A model generated the notes under the pieces. That model saw nothing but the letters and a program-made list of their open reading frames with translations. It was not told the origin of the DNA and searched no databases. Positions 12,476-22,909 of a stretch of DNA of 64,000 nucleotides are shown here, in pieces (within the stretch, counting starts at the first letter, position 1; each line of letters opens with the position of its first letter). The stretch spans positions 20,506,001 through 20,570,000 of the forward strand of contig CM070591.1 of NCBI GenBank assembly GCA_036346355.1, written 5' to 3'. The translations under genes were made by a program, and so were the position numbers. Origin of the DNA: Rhipidocladum racemiflorum (Eukaryota > Streptophyta > Magnoliopsida > Poales > Poaceae).

Positions 12476-13987
12476 TGTTGGGTTATGGGTAGGCTACGCG
12501 AGCAAAAAATCAAAATTTCTACCACGAACACCCAAGATCACATGGAAGTAAAGGATCACAGATCGTTACCCTTGTCGCGCAGATGCAGCGGAAGCAGATT
12601 CACGCGCGTTGAGGAAGTAGTTGATCACCTCCCGATCGGCACCGATCTCCACCGAGTTGTTGCCGTCCTCGTCCGAGTGGTCGCCGATCTCGTCCGCGTG
12701 GTCGCCGACCTCGTCCGAGTGGTCGCCGACCTCGTCCGACTGGTCGCCGATCTCGTCCGCGTGGTCGCCGACCTCGTCCGTGTGGTCGCCGATCTCGTCC
12801 GCGTGGTCGCCGATGAAAGTCGTCGGAGATCCAACAGCGGCGTCCACGGATGGCGGCGCCTCTAACGATATCCACACGTCTGGCGAGGAACGCCGTGCGG
12901 TGTGCTAGCACCTCGCCGCCGCGGCTTGGGTTTCGGGAGCGGGAGGGATGCACGGCGGTGAACGTGGTGAGGGTTCTAATCCGTGCCATGCATTGTTCCT
13001 GGCCTCCCCTTTTATAGACACGCTAGTGGGCGAAGCCCGCTAGGTTTCCATCTCCAATGCGGATCCTATCCATGCACAAACCGTAAACTATTCCAACTCG
13101 TTAAGTGTGTGACCCGTTAGGTTCGGTGCAAGTCGGTTATGAATTCGAACCCGTTTCCAATTCATTGATCAACAATGACACCTAGCGATGCGTATTGACC
13201 CCGGATGCACGCAGAATCAATATTCGGTGAACCTTGATACACTCACATACCGATCCCTTCACCACACGATACCAGTCAAGCTCAAGGCGAGATCGTGCCA
13301 CCCTTGTTGATAGCTCGACCACTTCACTCGGCGATTGTGATGGATACAAACCATGACCAACTCTTTAGTCATATTAGCACGGCCGTGCATTTTCCTTATC
13401 CCTCCACACGAGGGGCCCGGAGGGATCTCTCCCGTGATGTAGGAGGGGCAAATCCCATCTTGATCATCACACCCTTGGCAATGTATCGTGGCATACCCCG
13501 TATTTCATCTTTATGACTACCCTGTTACGGTGTAGCGTTTGATGATACCAAAGCATACAAGTCTACATGCTAGGCATCCATGACAATCTCAGGTCTAAGG
13601 ACCATATAGGCGTACCACTCGAGACTATACGCTGATGGCACTATAAGAGATAACACCTCACAGCGTCTCGGAGTGGGTCTTGTCCGACTACCCATGTTCT
13701 CCAACATGTGTCCACATTATTGGTTTGATATCTCCATATCTATGGTATGCGAAACATTACCATCAACCAATACATGTGCCGATCAAATCATCACCGCTCC
13801 TCGTAATGATATGGATCGGGGACCCGTTTAGAATAATGTCACTTGACAATGTGTTTCACAATCGGATCGTATCCAATGAACAAAGTCGTAACATATATTC
13901 AGGGAACCGATAAACAAAGTTATCATTATTACATGAACAAAGACGTATTACAATCATCACCATGATTGATCTAGGCATATTCCTTCA
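12476..13987 (-). repeat. 3' LTR of the Copia element (1,512 bp)
   Basis: In plus orientation it runs from TGTTGGGTTATGGG to GGCATATTCCTTCA, giving TG...CA ends. It matches 19,277-20,820 throughout, apart from scattered substitutions and small indels, many at CG-rich words. Confidence 0.92.
12668..12814. repeat. 21-bp tandem repeat in the Copia LTR (7 units)
   Basis: Seven head-to-tail copies of CTCGTCCGNGTGGTCGCCGAY cover exactly 147 bases. Because 21 is a multiple of 3, every frame stays open and gives artificial repetitive peptides on both strands. The other LTR carries the equivalent array in a degenerate form (about 19,467-19,634). Position inside an LTR suggests a promoter or enhancer array, not a gene. 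Confidence 0.9.
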
Positions 13988-13998
13988 ATCTCCCACTT
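13988..13998 (-). other. Polypurine tract of the Copia element
   Basis: On the minus strand the sequence AAGTGGGAGAT directly precedes the 3' LTR. This is where plus-strand DNA synthesis would be primed, and it confirms the minus orientation. Confidence 0.75.
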
Positions 13999-14137
13999 GC
14001 ACTAGAGTCAATCATATAGGTACCGAATACCCATTGCTCTTGTGTGCGCCTCATGCTTTGGTTGTGGAAGGGGCTTTGTCAACGGATCAGCCACATTTAG
14101 ATCCGTGTGCACTTTGCTTATCTTCATATCACCTCTC

Positions 14138-16743
14138 TCAATGATCTCTCGGATCGGGTGGTATCGCTGAGTATATGTTTGGATTTTTGGTGAGATCTAG
14201 GCTCCTTTGCTTGTGCAATGGCACCACTATTGTCACAATAGAGGTCCACCGAAAGGATGCACTAGTGACCACTCCCAATTCGAAATAAATTTCTGATCCA
14301 AAGCTGCTTCCTTTCTTTGCTTGAAGCTGCAATGTACTCGGCCTCCGTTGTGGAATCGACTCTTGTCTCTTGCTTGGAACTTTTCCAGCTCACCGCCCCA
14401 CCGTTGAGACAGAATACAAACCGGATTGCGATCGCGAATCATCTCTGTCGGTTTGGAAGCTAGCATCGGCGTAACCTTTTACGACGAGCTCCTCCTCTCC
14501 TCCAAAGACCAAGAACATCTCCTTAGTCCTTCGCCAAGTATTTGAGGATGTTCTTTACAACCACCCGGTGACTATCACCAGGATTCGATTGGTACACCTT
14601 TCGTGACACTCGAGCATATGACACATCTGGCGCGTACACAACATGGCGTACATGATGGATCCAATAGCCGGCGTATGGGATCCGACTCATTCTCTCTTGC
14701 TCATCGGTGTCGAAGCACACCGAGTCTTGCTAAGACTTACAACAAGTGACATTGGCAAGAAAACTTTCTTGGAATCATGCAGGTTAAACCGTTTTAGTAT
14801 CTTGTCAAAGTACGTACTTTGGCTCAATCCAATTAGCCTTTTGATCTATCTCTATAGATCTTTATGCCCAAAATATATGCTGCATCTCCCAAGTCTTTCA
14901 TCGAGAAACTCTTTCTCGAGATAAGATTGTGCAGCATCCAACATCGAATATCATTTCCGATCAATAGTATGTCATCCACATACAAGACCGAGAAATACAA
15001 GTGCGCTCCCACTAGCCTTCTTGTAAATACAAGGCTCTTCCTCATTTTTGATGAAGCCAAACTGTTTGATCACTTCATCAAAAGCGAAGGTTCCAACTCC
15101 GAGATGCTTGCTTGATCCATAAATGGACTTCCTAAGCTTGCATACTTTGCCGGCATTAGTAGGATCGACAAAACCCTCGGGCTGTACCATGTACACATCC
15201 TCGCTTAGGTTTCCATTTAGGAACGCCGTTTTGACATCCATTTGCCGAATCTCATAATCATGATATGCGGCAATTGCTAGCATGATCCGGATAGATTTTA
15301 CCATGGCGATGGCGAATAAGTTTCATCATAGTCCACACCATGAATCGCTTATACCCTTTTGCCACCAATCGTGCCTTAAAAATGTGAACATTTCCATCGG
15401 CGTCTATCTTCTTCTTAAAGACCCATTTGCACTCGATAGTTTTTACACCATCAGGCGAGATCAACCAAGCTCCAAACTTGATTATCATACATGGACTTTA
15501 ACTCGGATCTCATGGCCTCCAGCCATTTCTCGAGTCTGGGCCCACCATAGCTTCCTCATAATCCTTGGGCTCGTCATTTTCCAATAATAACACATCGCGT
15601 TGCTCCGTCATGAGGAACATGAACCTCTCGGGGCGCGGCTTGCCCGTGAGGACCTCCGTGGGGTGGCACCTCATCAACAGGTTCAACAACACGTTGCTCA
15701 TCCTGCCGAGGACTAGCTGGAGTGAAGCATTTTCAGGTATTTCTTGAACTTCTTCGAGTTGCACCTTGCTCCCACTAGCTCTTTTGAAAAACTCATTCTC
15801 CAAAAGACACCAGTCAGGCGACAAACACTTTGCCTTCTTCCGGTTATAAAAATAATACCCTTTGGTTTCCCTTGGGTACCCCACAAAGAAGCATTTATCC
15901 GACTTGGCGTAAAGCTTATCGGGCGTCATACGTTTTATATAAGCCTCACGGCCCCAAATTTTAAGAAAAGACAAGTCGATGTTTCCCTTTCCATAACTCA
16001 TATGGTGTCTTATCAACGGATTTAGATGGAACCCTATTCAAAGCATGAACGCATTTGTTTCTAGAGCGTGTCCCCGAATGACAATGGAAGATCGACTTGA
16101 CTCATCATAGACCGTACCATGTCCAACAAAGTTCGGTTCCTCCGTTCGGATACCCCATTCCATTGAGGTGTCGAGGCGGAGTCAATTGTGGAACAATTCC
16201 ACAACTCTTTAGATGATCACTAAACTCTTGGCTCAAATATTCACCTCCACGGTCGGACCGTAGAAATTTAATTTTCTTGCCCAAATGATTTTCTACTTCA
16301 TTCTGAAACTCTTTGAATTTTTCAAAAGATTCAGACTTATGCCTCATTAGATAGATATAGCCATATCTACTAAAGTCATCGGTGAAAGTAATGAAGTAAT
16401 CGATAACCACCTCTGGCAATTGAGCTCATTGGTCCACATACATCGGTATGTATGAGAGCCAACAACTCGCGCATTCTCTCACTTGTGCCGATGAAAGGTG
16501 CCTTTGTCATCTTGCCAAGTAAACAAGACTCGCATGTTTCAAAAGATTCCAAATCTAATGGACCAAGAAGACCATCTTTATGGAGCTTCTCCATCGTCTT
16601 TTATTTATATGGCCCAAGCGACAATGCCATAAATAAGTGGAATTAGCATCATTTGTTTTGAGTCTTTTAGTATTAACATTGTTTATAGAAGCATTGCCAA
16701 GATCTAGAACATACAACCCATTCACCAATGGGCCGATTACCAT
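14138..16743 (-). pseudogene. Copia pol remnant: integrase, reverse transcriptase, RNase H
   Basis: Read on the minus strand, fragments in several frames follow Copia order. The pre-integrase region has LWHCRLGHIN and CESCLLGKMTKAPF (16,743-16,400). The integrase core has ITFTDDFSRYGYIYLM and FLRSDRGGEYLSQEF (16,419-16,105), keeping two of the DDE acidic contexts. The linker has CFFVGYPRETKGYYFY (about 15,900). RT has RQMDVKTAFLNGNL and FSVLYVDDILLIGND (15,304-14,833), keeping the YVDD active site. RNase H-side sequence lies at 14,720-14,138. Stops and frameshifts between every block make it non-functional. Confidence 0.92.
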
Positions 16744-16999
16744 AGAGCAAGCCTTTGAAATAAATAGAACAATTCCTGTTCTTTATTACAAAATCATATC
16801 CATCTTCCTCTAAACAAGAAGAAGAGATAATGTTCTTACTCAAGGCAGGAATGTAATAACAATTATTCAATTCCATGACTAAACCAGAAGGTAATGACAA
16901 GGGATAGACACCAACGGCCTTCGCGGCAACCATTGCTCCATTCTTGGCGAATTTCCAACTTCGCCAATCTTGCAATCTCTAGTCCTTCTTAACCCCTGC

Positions 17000-17936
17000 A
17001 GCGATTTGCAAGTATGAATCATTGATCCAAAGATCAAATACCCAAGACTCGGTAGGACAAGTTGCAAGATTAACTTCTATAACATTAATACCTGAAGTAG
17101 AAGGAACCTTTCCTTTCTTTACGTCTTCCAGTACTTTAGACAGATTTCTCTTCCAATGCCCACAACCCTTGCGGTAGTGACATTTATCGAAGCATTAGGG
17201 CCAAACTTTGGCCTTTCTTTAGGCTTTGGTTTTGGGTCTTGGATCTTATCCTCACCACACCTTATAGCCTTGCGCTTCCTTTTCTTATCCTTTTGAATCA
17301 TCATCACATGATTTGTGCCTTTCTTTATGCTCTCTTCCATGATTTTCAGCATTCCATGCAGTTCGGTCGATTCTTCTCCAGTCATTCATATGAAAGTTCG
17401 AATGAGCGGTTCATAGCTCATGAGGAGCGGCCCGGAGAATCACATCTGTGGCCAACTCATTTTGCAAGGGAAAACCGAGCTTCTCCAAGCTCTCAATGTA
17501 ACCAATCAACTTGATTACATGAGGGCTATGAAGCACCCTCGGCCCGACTTGCACGCAAACAATGCTTTAGATATCGAATATCTTTCAGCCCTTGCTTGGT
17601 TCTCAAACATGCCCTTAAGGCCTACAATCATAGTGTAGGCATCGGCGTGCTCATATTGCTTTTGAAGCTCAGAGTTCATTGTGGCAAGCATGAGACAGCT
17701 GACATCTAGGGCGTCGTTAGTGTGCTTCTCATAAGCACGCTTATCGGCCAGCCGGATGCATTTTCGTGCAATTCATCGGGATATGGACCGTCTAGAACAT
17801 ATTCCTTCTTTTCAGCCTTGAGAACAATTCTCAAGCTTCGATACCAATCCATAAAATTCGTCCCAGAGAGTTTTTCCCTCTCTAGAATCGATCGCAAGTT
17901 AAAACCAGAGTTTGCATTAACAGCGTTTGGTGCCAT
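17000..17936 (-). pseudogene. Copia gag and protease remnant
   Basis: The frame begins MAPNAVNANSGFNLRSILER and continues KLSGTNFMDWYRSLRIVLKA, the N-terminal Copia gag pattern. A later part (17,385-17,119) is Lys-rich. A degenerate CCHC knuckle (CFDKC...GCGHWKRN) is readable after a frame change near 17,190-17,130. The protease that should follow has decayed: where Copia normally shows a D-T/S-G motif the sequence reads SWVFDLWIND. Several frameshifts separate the parts. Confidence 0.85.
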
Positions 17937-19263
17937 CTACAACATAAATAAGCAAAGTTTCAGCACTAAGTTCATGTTAATCTCTTATTAAATAATTTTA
18001 ATAAAAGATGCTTCCATTAAGATCACTTTCCCTCTGGCGATCTCCATGGAACAAGATCCATGGTCACTACGGTTCGGGTAATGACTTGTCAATACCACTT
18101 GAACCCGTGACATAGGTAGGCAACACCTTGCCAATCACATCATATGTGACTCTTGCTTGTTGGGGTGGCATCATATGCCCGGCCCAACATCGATGCCCGA
18201 AGTCCCAAATCCTATTTGGATGACTCAGTTAAGCAAACCAATACTATGCTCGTGAGTGCACGGGTTAGGCTACACTCACTCTATTGTACAAGTAAGAGGG
18301 TGGCGTTCTGACTTGTCAAGACCTTATCCACCATCGTACAAGACAGTGAAGCGCAGCTATTGAAAAAGGGCATCTTACTCTTAATTTTAGGGAAACTATT
18401 CAATCAGATTAACATATTCACCACATATGACGTGAAAGAATAGCAATGCAAGGTAAATCATCACGAGCAAAGCAAATAGGCGTGAACTAGTATGGCCTAT
18501 GGCGTGGCGATCTCCATCTTCCACGACCTTCCTTGCACACCCGGCCATCGGTTGAAGCCTCCAAGAACATGTACTAAACTACTACATCTAGCGACTAGTA
18601 GCAAAATTACATGAGGATTCAAGGCATCACATGCCAAGACGCAGGCCATGAATTTCACAATCATGCATCAAATACACAAAGGGTCCATACTGTTCACAAC
18701 ATACCCTGCAAAAACAAGTTAGGCGCTGGATCGATTCTAGCGCGCGGGAAGTGAACAAGTTTTAATTTATGGACACTATGCTGACTATCACGGCGGTCCC
18801 GCTAGCCGGTTAGCGGGCGGGGTTCGAAGAGGCAGCGCCCTTCGCGGGTGCGGGCAGCGCCCGTAGAAAATTTTTGGGGTACGTAGATCGCATCTATGAA
18901 AACGCTATGGAAATTCAATCGGATTGATCTCATCAAGCCGATTCCGAGCCATCAGAATGTCTCAGTTTCCATAGGATCGATCTTCATCGATCCATCGCGA
19001 GGTCCCCTTGAGAGGGTGGCGACCACACCGATCTCGACTGTTGGCTCGATATGTTCGGCACTTGCTACTACCGATGGTGTTACCGGTAGGTAGGGGTAAT
19101 GCATGGCACGAATCTGAAACGAGCACGAACTAATCTTTTGATCGTGTAGAGCCACCAACTCATACCTCATACTTCCCCAATACCGATTGATCCAATCAAC
19201 CCGTGATAAACATAACAAAGACATCGACATGTGCGTGATCCAGATCCAAAACTACACATGATC
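17937..19263 (-). other. Leader of the Copia element
   Basis: This is the untranslated stretch between the primer site and gag on the minus strand. It contains a GC-rich segment (18,790-18,880) with repeated GCAGCGCCC words. No coding signal is seen. Confidence 0.6.
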
Positions 19264-19275
19264 GGCTCGATACCA
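19264..19275 (-). other. Primer-binding site of the Copia element
   Basis: On the minus strand it reads TGGTATCGAGCC, close to the initiator tRNA-Met site (TGGTATCAGAGC). It abuts the 5' LTR, which proves the orientation. Confidence 0.75.
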
Positions 19276-19276
19276 C

Positions 19277-20820
19277 CGTTGGGTTATGGGTAGGCTACGC
19301 GAGCATAAAATCAAAATTTCTACCACGAACACCCAAGATCACATGGAAGTAAAGGATCACAGATCGTTACCCTTGTCGCCTTGATGCAATAAGCGATTCA
19401 CGCAGCGTTGAGGAAGTAGTTGATCACCTCCCGATCGGCACCGATCTCCACCGAAGTTGTTGCCGTCCTCGTCAGTGGTCGCCGATCTCGTCCGAGTGGT
19501 CGCCGACCTGCGTTCGAGTGGTCGCCGACCTCGTCAGTGGTCGCCGATCTCGCGTCAGCGTGGTCGCCGACCTGCGTCAGCGTGGTCGCCGACCTGCGTC
19601 GGCGTGGTCGCCGATCTCGTCCGCGTGGTCGCCGATGAAAGTCGCCGGAGATCCAACCGGCGGCGTCCACGGATGGCAGCGCCTCTAACAGTATCCACAC
19701 GTACCGAGCAGGAACGCCGTGCGGGGTGTGCTAGCACCTCGCCGCACAGCTTGGGTTTCTGGGGAGCAGGAGGGATGCACGGCGGCTGAACGTGGTGAGG
19801 GTTCTGATCCGTGCCATGCACTGTTCCTGGCCTCCCCTTTTATAGACACGCTAGTGGGCCGAAGCCCGCTAGGTTTCCATCTCCAATGCGGATCCTATCC
19901 ATGCACAAACCCGTAAACTATTCCAACTCGTTAAGTGTGTGACCCGTTAGGTTCAGTGCAAGTCGGTTATGAATTCGAAACCCGTTTCCAATTCATTGAT
20001 CAACAGCGGCACCTAGCAGTACGTATTGACCCCCGAATGCACAGAATCAATATTCGGCTGAACCTTGATACACTCACATACCGATCCCTTCACCACACGA
20101 TACCAGTCAAGCTCAAGGCGAGATGCGTGCCACCCTTGTTGATAGCTCGACCACTTCACTCGACAGTGTGATGGATACAAACCATGACCAACTCTTTAGT
20201 CATATTAGCACGGCCGTGCATTTTCCTTATCCATCCACTCGAGGGGCCCAGAGGTATCTCTCCCGTTATCTAGGAGGGGCAAATCCCATCTTGATCATCA
20301 CACCCTTGGCAATGTATCGTGGCATACCCAGTATTTCATCTTTATGACTACCCTGTTACGGTGTAGCGTTTGATGATACCAAAGCATACAAGTCTACATG
20401 CTAGGCATCCATGACAATCTCGTGTCTAAGGACCATATAGGCGTACCACGCGAGCCTATACGCTGATGGCACTATAAGAGATAACACCTCACCGCGTCTC
20501 GGAGTGGGTCTTGTCCGACTACCCATGTTCTCCAACATGTGTCCACATTATTGGTTTGATATCTCCATATCTATGGTATGCGAAACATTACCATCAACCA
20601 ATACATGTGCTGATCAAATCATCACCGCTCCTCGTAATGATATGGATCAGGGACCCGTTTAGAATAATGTCACTTGACAATGTGTTTCACAATCAGATCG
20701 TATCCAATGAACAAAGTCGTAACATATATTCAGGGAACCGATAAACAAAGTTATCATTATTACATGAACAAAGACGTATTACAATCATCACCATGATTGA
20801 TCTAGGGCATATTCCCTTCA
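19277..20820 (-). repeat. 5' LTR of the Copia element (about 1,544 bp)
   Basis: It matches 12,476-13,987 and ends GGGCATATTCCCTTCA directly before the GCGGC duplication. Its inner end reads CGTTGGG where the other LTR has TGTTGGG. The tandem array at about 19,467-19,634 has lost the strict 21-bp spacing. Confidence 0.9.
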
Positions 20821-20825
20821 GCGGC

Positions 20826-21713
20826 CAGGTACCCATCTAACGGTGGATTGGCCTAAACTTCGCCTTCGCTAAGGGAAGGGTTAGTGTGCAATCACCGGGG
20901 AGGACCACTTGTGCTGTTAGAAGTTTCCGAAAGACTTTGTTACGGACACTCATCTTTGCGGTGTTTGGCTGTATCTTGTGGGTAAAGTGCATAACCTCTA
21001 CAGAGTGTAAAATCTATTCGAATAGCTGTGTCCGCGGTATTGGACATCGCTCGGGAATTACAGTCAAGGGTTAGACTTTCTTGAAAATAACTTGGACTTG
21101 AAAGGTTGGGTTTGGTTTAATAATGATGTTGGTGGAAATGTGGATTAGGAATGGGAAAGATGTGTATTTAACTCGTGGAAAAGTTATTGATGTTATACTT
21201 GTTTTTACTGCTTTCGAATCTACTTATGTTACTTGTAAAATGTTGTTTTACTGCAATTATACCCTGAGATACTCCTTTGTACTAAGCCATGCATGTAGTA
21301 TATTAGTATGCATTCTGTGCATGACTTGCTGAGTACCAAGTACTCACCCTTGCCACAATACAACACCAGTTGAAGAAGAGTCTACACCAGCTTTGGAGGA
21401 GGAGCTCCAAGAGGAACCGTCTAACTAGGGAGCGAGCCCAGTCAGTTGCATGTGGTATACTGGATGGCGCCACGAAGTTATCTTATTTTCCGCTGCTGTT
21501 ATTTCTCTTTTAATAAGTTTCGCCCTGCGTGGCGTATCTTTGTAACTTGACCTTAAGGTCGAGCAACCAGCTTGGTTAACTAATTAAAGTACTTTATTAT
21601 TTCGTTGAGTATGATTGTGATATTTACCAATGTTGAGACTGTGTGCACTAGCGTGTTCCTGGACTAGTGCTGAATACACAGAGGGTCCGGATTTGCAAAT
21701 TCGGGTCCCGACA
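20826..21713 (+). repeat. LTR of B1, right part
   Basis: It continues the B1 LTR after the Copia insertion and ends CAAATTCGGGTCCCGACA, the same end as the solo LTR at 31,350. It carries the TGCATGACTTGCTGAGTACC and GTACTCACCCTTGC words seen in that copy. Confidence 0.85.
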
Positions 21714-21717
21714 GAGG

Positions 21718-21730
21718 TGGTATCAGAGCC
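21718..21730 (+). other. Primer-binding site of element B1
   Basis: TGGTATCAGAGCC begins 5 bases after the LTR end and matches the initiator tRNA-Met site, so the strand starts synthesis as in gypsy elements. Confidence 0.88.
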
Positions 21731-21928
21731 AGGCTGACTGTAGGCTCACCCATAGTTAGATTGGTCGTAGTGAGGATAAAACCTATTTTCTAAAAGATAA
21801 AATTTGTCAAGATAATGAATGAATTCTCGACTTACCCCTTTCTTCCTTGTTCATACCCTTGCTGAGTTCTTTTCGTCTCCCACATTGATTTCAAAATGTT
21901 GCATTCTTACGCGAGTGTCTTCTGACAT

Positions 21929-22699
21929 ATGATGATGAAGAACAACTACGCCGAGCGTGAGGGAGGCTACGCTGCCGAGTTGTGGCGTATGCTTCAGTTT
22001 CTTGGAGGTTTTGAGAGACCGCTCTACCGAGGGACAACACTCGTGCAGGCAGGATTGGTCATAGGATGGGACGTCATGATCACGGTGTATGCCCGAGAGA
22101 AGACGAAGTTCAGCCGCCCTTTTCACTTCACCGCCAGGAGGTCTACCTTTGAGATGGGAATCCAGGAGGTGTCGCGTCGAGCAATGCAGCAGATCGCTCG
22201 CACCTACTCCAGGGAGCTGGAAGGCACCGTATTCCGTCACCACCCACGCCGAGACAGCAGAGCTCAGCGAAAGCCGATAGAAGATGAGGATGCTATCGTC
22301 ACCCACTTAGCCAGATTCGTCGCCGCCCAGGAGGAGCTTCTCGATGACCCAGTTCAGGAGTTGAAGAAGGCTCGCGAGCAGGTTGAGGAAGAGAAGAAGC
22401 ATTTAGAGAATGCTCGTGAGTACGTCGCCTATGCTGCGGAAAGCATCGCAGAGTTGGAGACCGCACTGTATGGACAGGGCCCCGATCCAGTGTTGGAGTT
22501 GGACGCCCCAGAGCCAGAGGAGGACCCAGAAGAGGCACCACCTGCACCCGCACCGCAGCCACAGCAACAGCCAGATCCAGAGCCAAAGGAGGACGCCGCG
22601 TCGTCAACCACAGCTGTAGTTGCAGGGCATGGCGATTGTTTCGCGCCTATACTGCCGCACTTGCCCCGAGGAGGCAGTGGAGGTTTTCTCGATGAGTGA
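21929..22699 (+). CDS. Unrecognised coiled-coil protein of retroelement family B (256 aa)
   Basis: I do not recognise this protein. The frame opens with three adjacent ATG codons 200 bases after the primer site, the place of gag, and is uninterrupted. Residues 1-100 look globular and rich in aromatic and basic residues (ERPLYRGTTLVQ, GWDVMITVYARE). Residues 118-182 are charged and helical (EELLDDPVQELKKAREQVEE, then EEKKHLENAREYVAYAAESI), a likely coiled coil. Residues 184-223 are Pro/Glu/Gln-rich, and a short Gly-rich tail follows. No CCHC knuckle, protease, RT or integrase motif is seen. It could be a divergent gag-like protein or a captured host gene. It is open although the element has lost its 3' end. 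Confidence 0.7.
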   Translation: MMMKNNYAEREGGYAAELWRMLQFLGGFERPLYRGTTLVQAGLVIGWDVMITVYAREKTKFSRPFHFTARRSTFEMGIQEVSRRAMQQIARTYSRELEGTVFRHHPRRDSRAQRKPIEDEDAIVTHLARFVAAQEELLDDPVQELKKAREQVEEEKKHLENAREYVAYAAESIAELETALYGQGPDPVLELDAPEPEEDPEEAPPAPAPQPQQQPDPEPKEDAASSTTAVVAGHGDCFAPILPHLPRGGSGGFLDE

Positions 22700-22905
22700 G
22701 CGTAGGCGTTGAGGTTGAGACTCCTTCGTCGAGTCGCGTTATAGAATAAGAGTCACCCTTTAGGCGTTGGACTCCAGTGTTAGTCGATTTGGATTTTCAT
22801 TGCTTGCTGAGTGTGCAGTATGTGTTGCAAGGCCCTTAGGCATTGTGAGCAACCATACCAAGTTATTATTAATTAAATAATAAAGTTTGATTTTGAGTTA
22901 CACCT
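22700..22905 (+). other. 3' remnant of B1 up to the deletion junction
   Basis: No coding signal is seen. The AT-rich end (TTAATTAAATAATAAAG) runs directly into element A sequence beginning CGCCCCACCGCCC, which is matched in A' on the minus strand near 48,650. No 3' LTR is present. Confidence 0.55.
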
Positions 22906-22909
22906 TTCG

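Larger units (their letters stand above)
12476..20820 (-). mobile_element. Full-length Ty1/Copia retrotransposon, decayed (8,345 bp)
   Basis: Two LTRs, primer site, gag-pol remnants and polypurine tract are all present on the minus strand. The 5-bp duplication GCGGC at 12,471-12,475 and 20,821-20,825 is perfect. The element splits the LTR of B1. The order gag, integrase, RT, RNase H identifies Copia. Many stops and frameshifts in gag-pol show it is dead, although both LTRs and the TSD are intact. Confidence 0.93.
9753..22905 (+). mobile_element. Element B1: non-autonomous LTR element, 3' end deleted
   Basis: It consists of a very long 5' LTR, a primer-binding site and one open frame of unknown function. 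It is inserted in the gag of element A after GGTTC (9,748-9,752). Its own LTR is split by a Copia element. At about 22,905 the sequence passes directly back into element A, with no 3' LTR or second GGTTC, so one deletion has removed the 3' part of B1 together with some of A. Two other LTR copies of the family are at 27,892 and 63,185. Confidence 0.75.

Noticed and set aside
12668..12814. CRISPR-like array
   Set aside because: The units are directly adjacent without unique spacers, and the host is a plant.
12446..12989. Several overlapping long open frames on both strands with repeating peptides
   Set aside because: They all come from the 21-bp tandem array and GC-rich DNA in a Copia LTR; 21 is a multiple of three, so every frame stays open.
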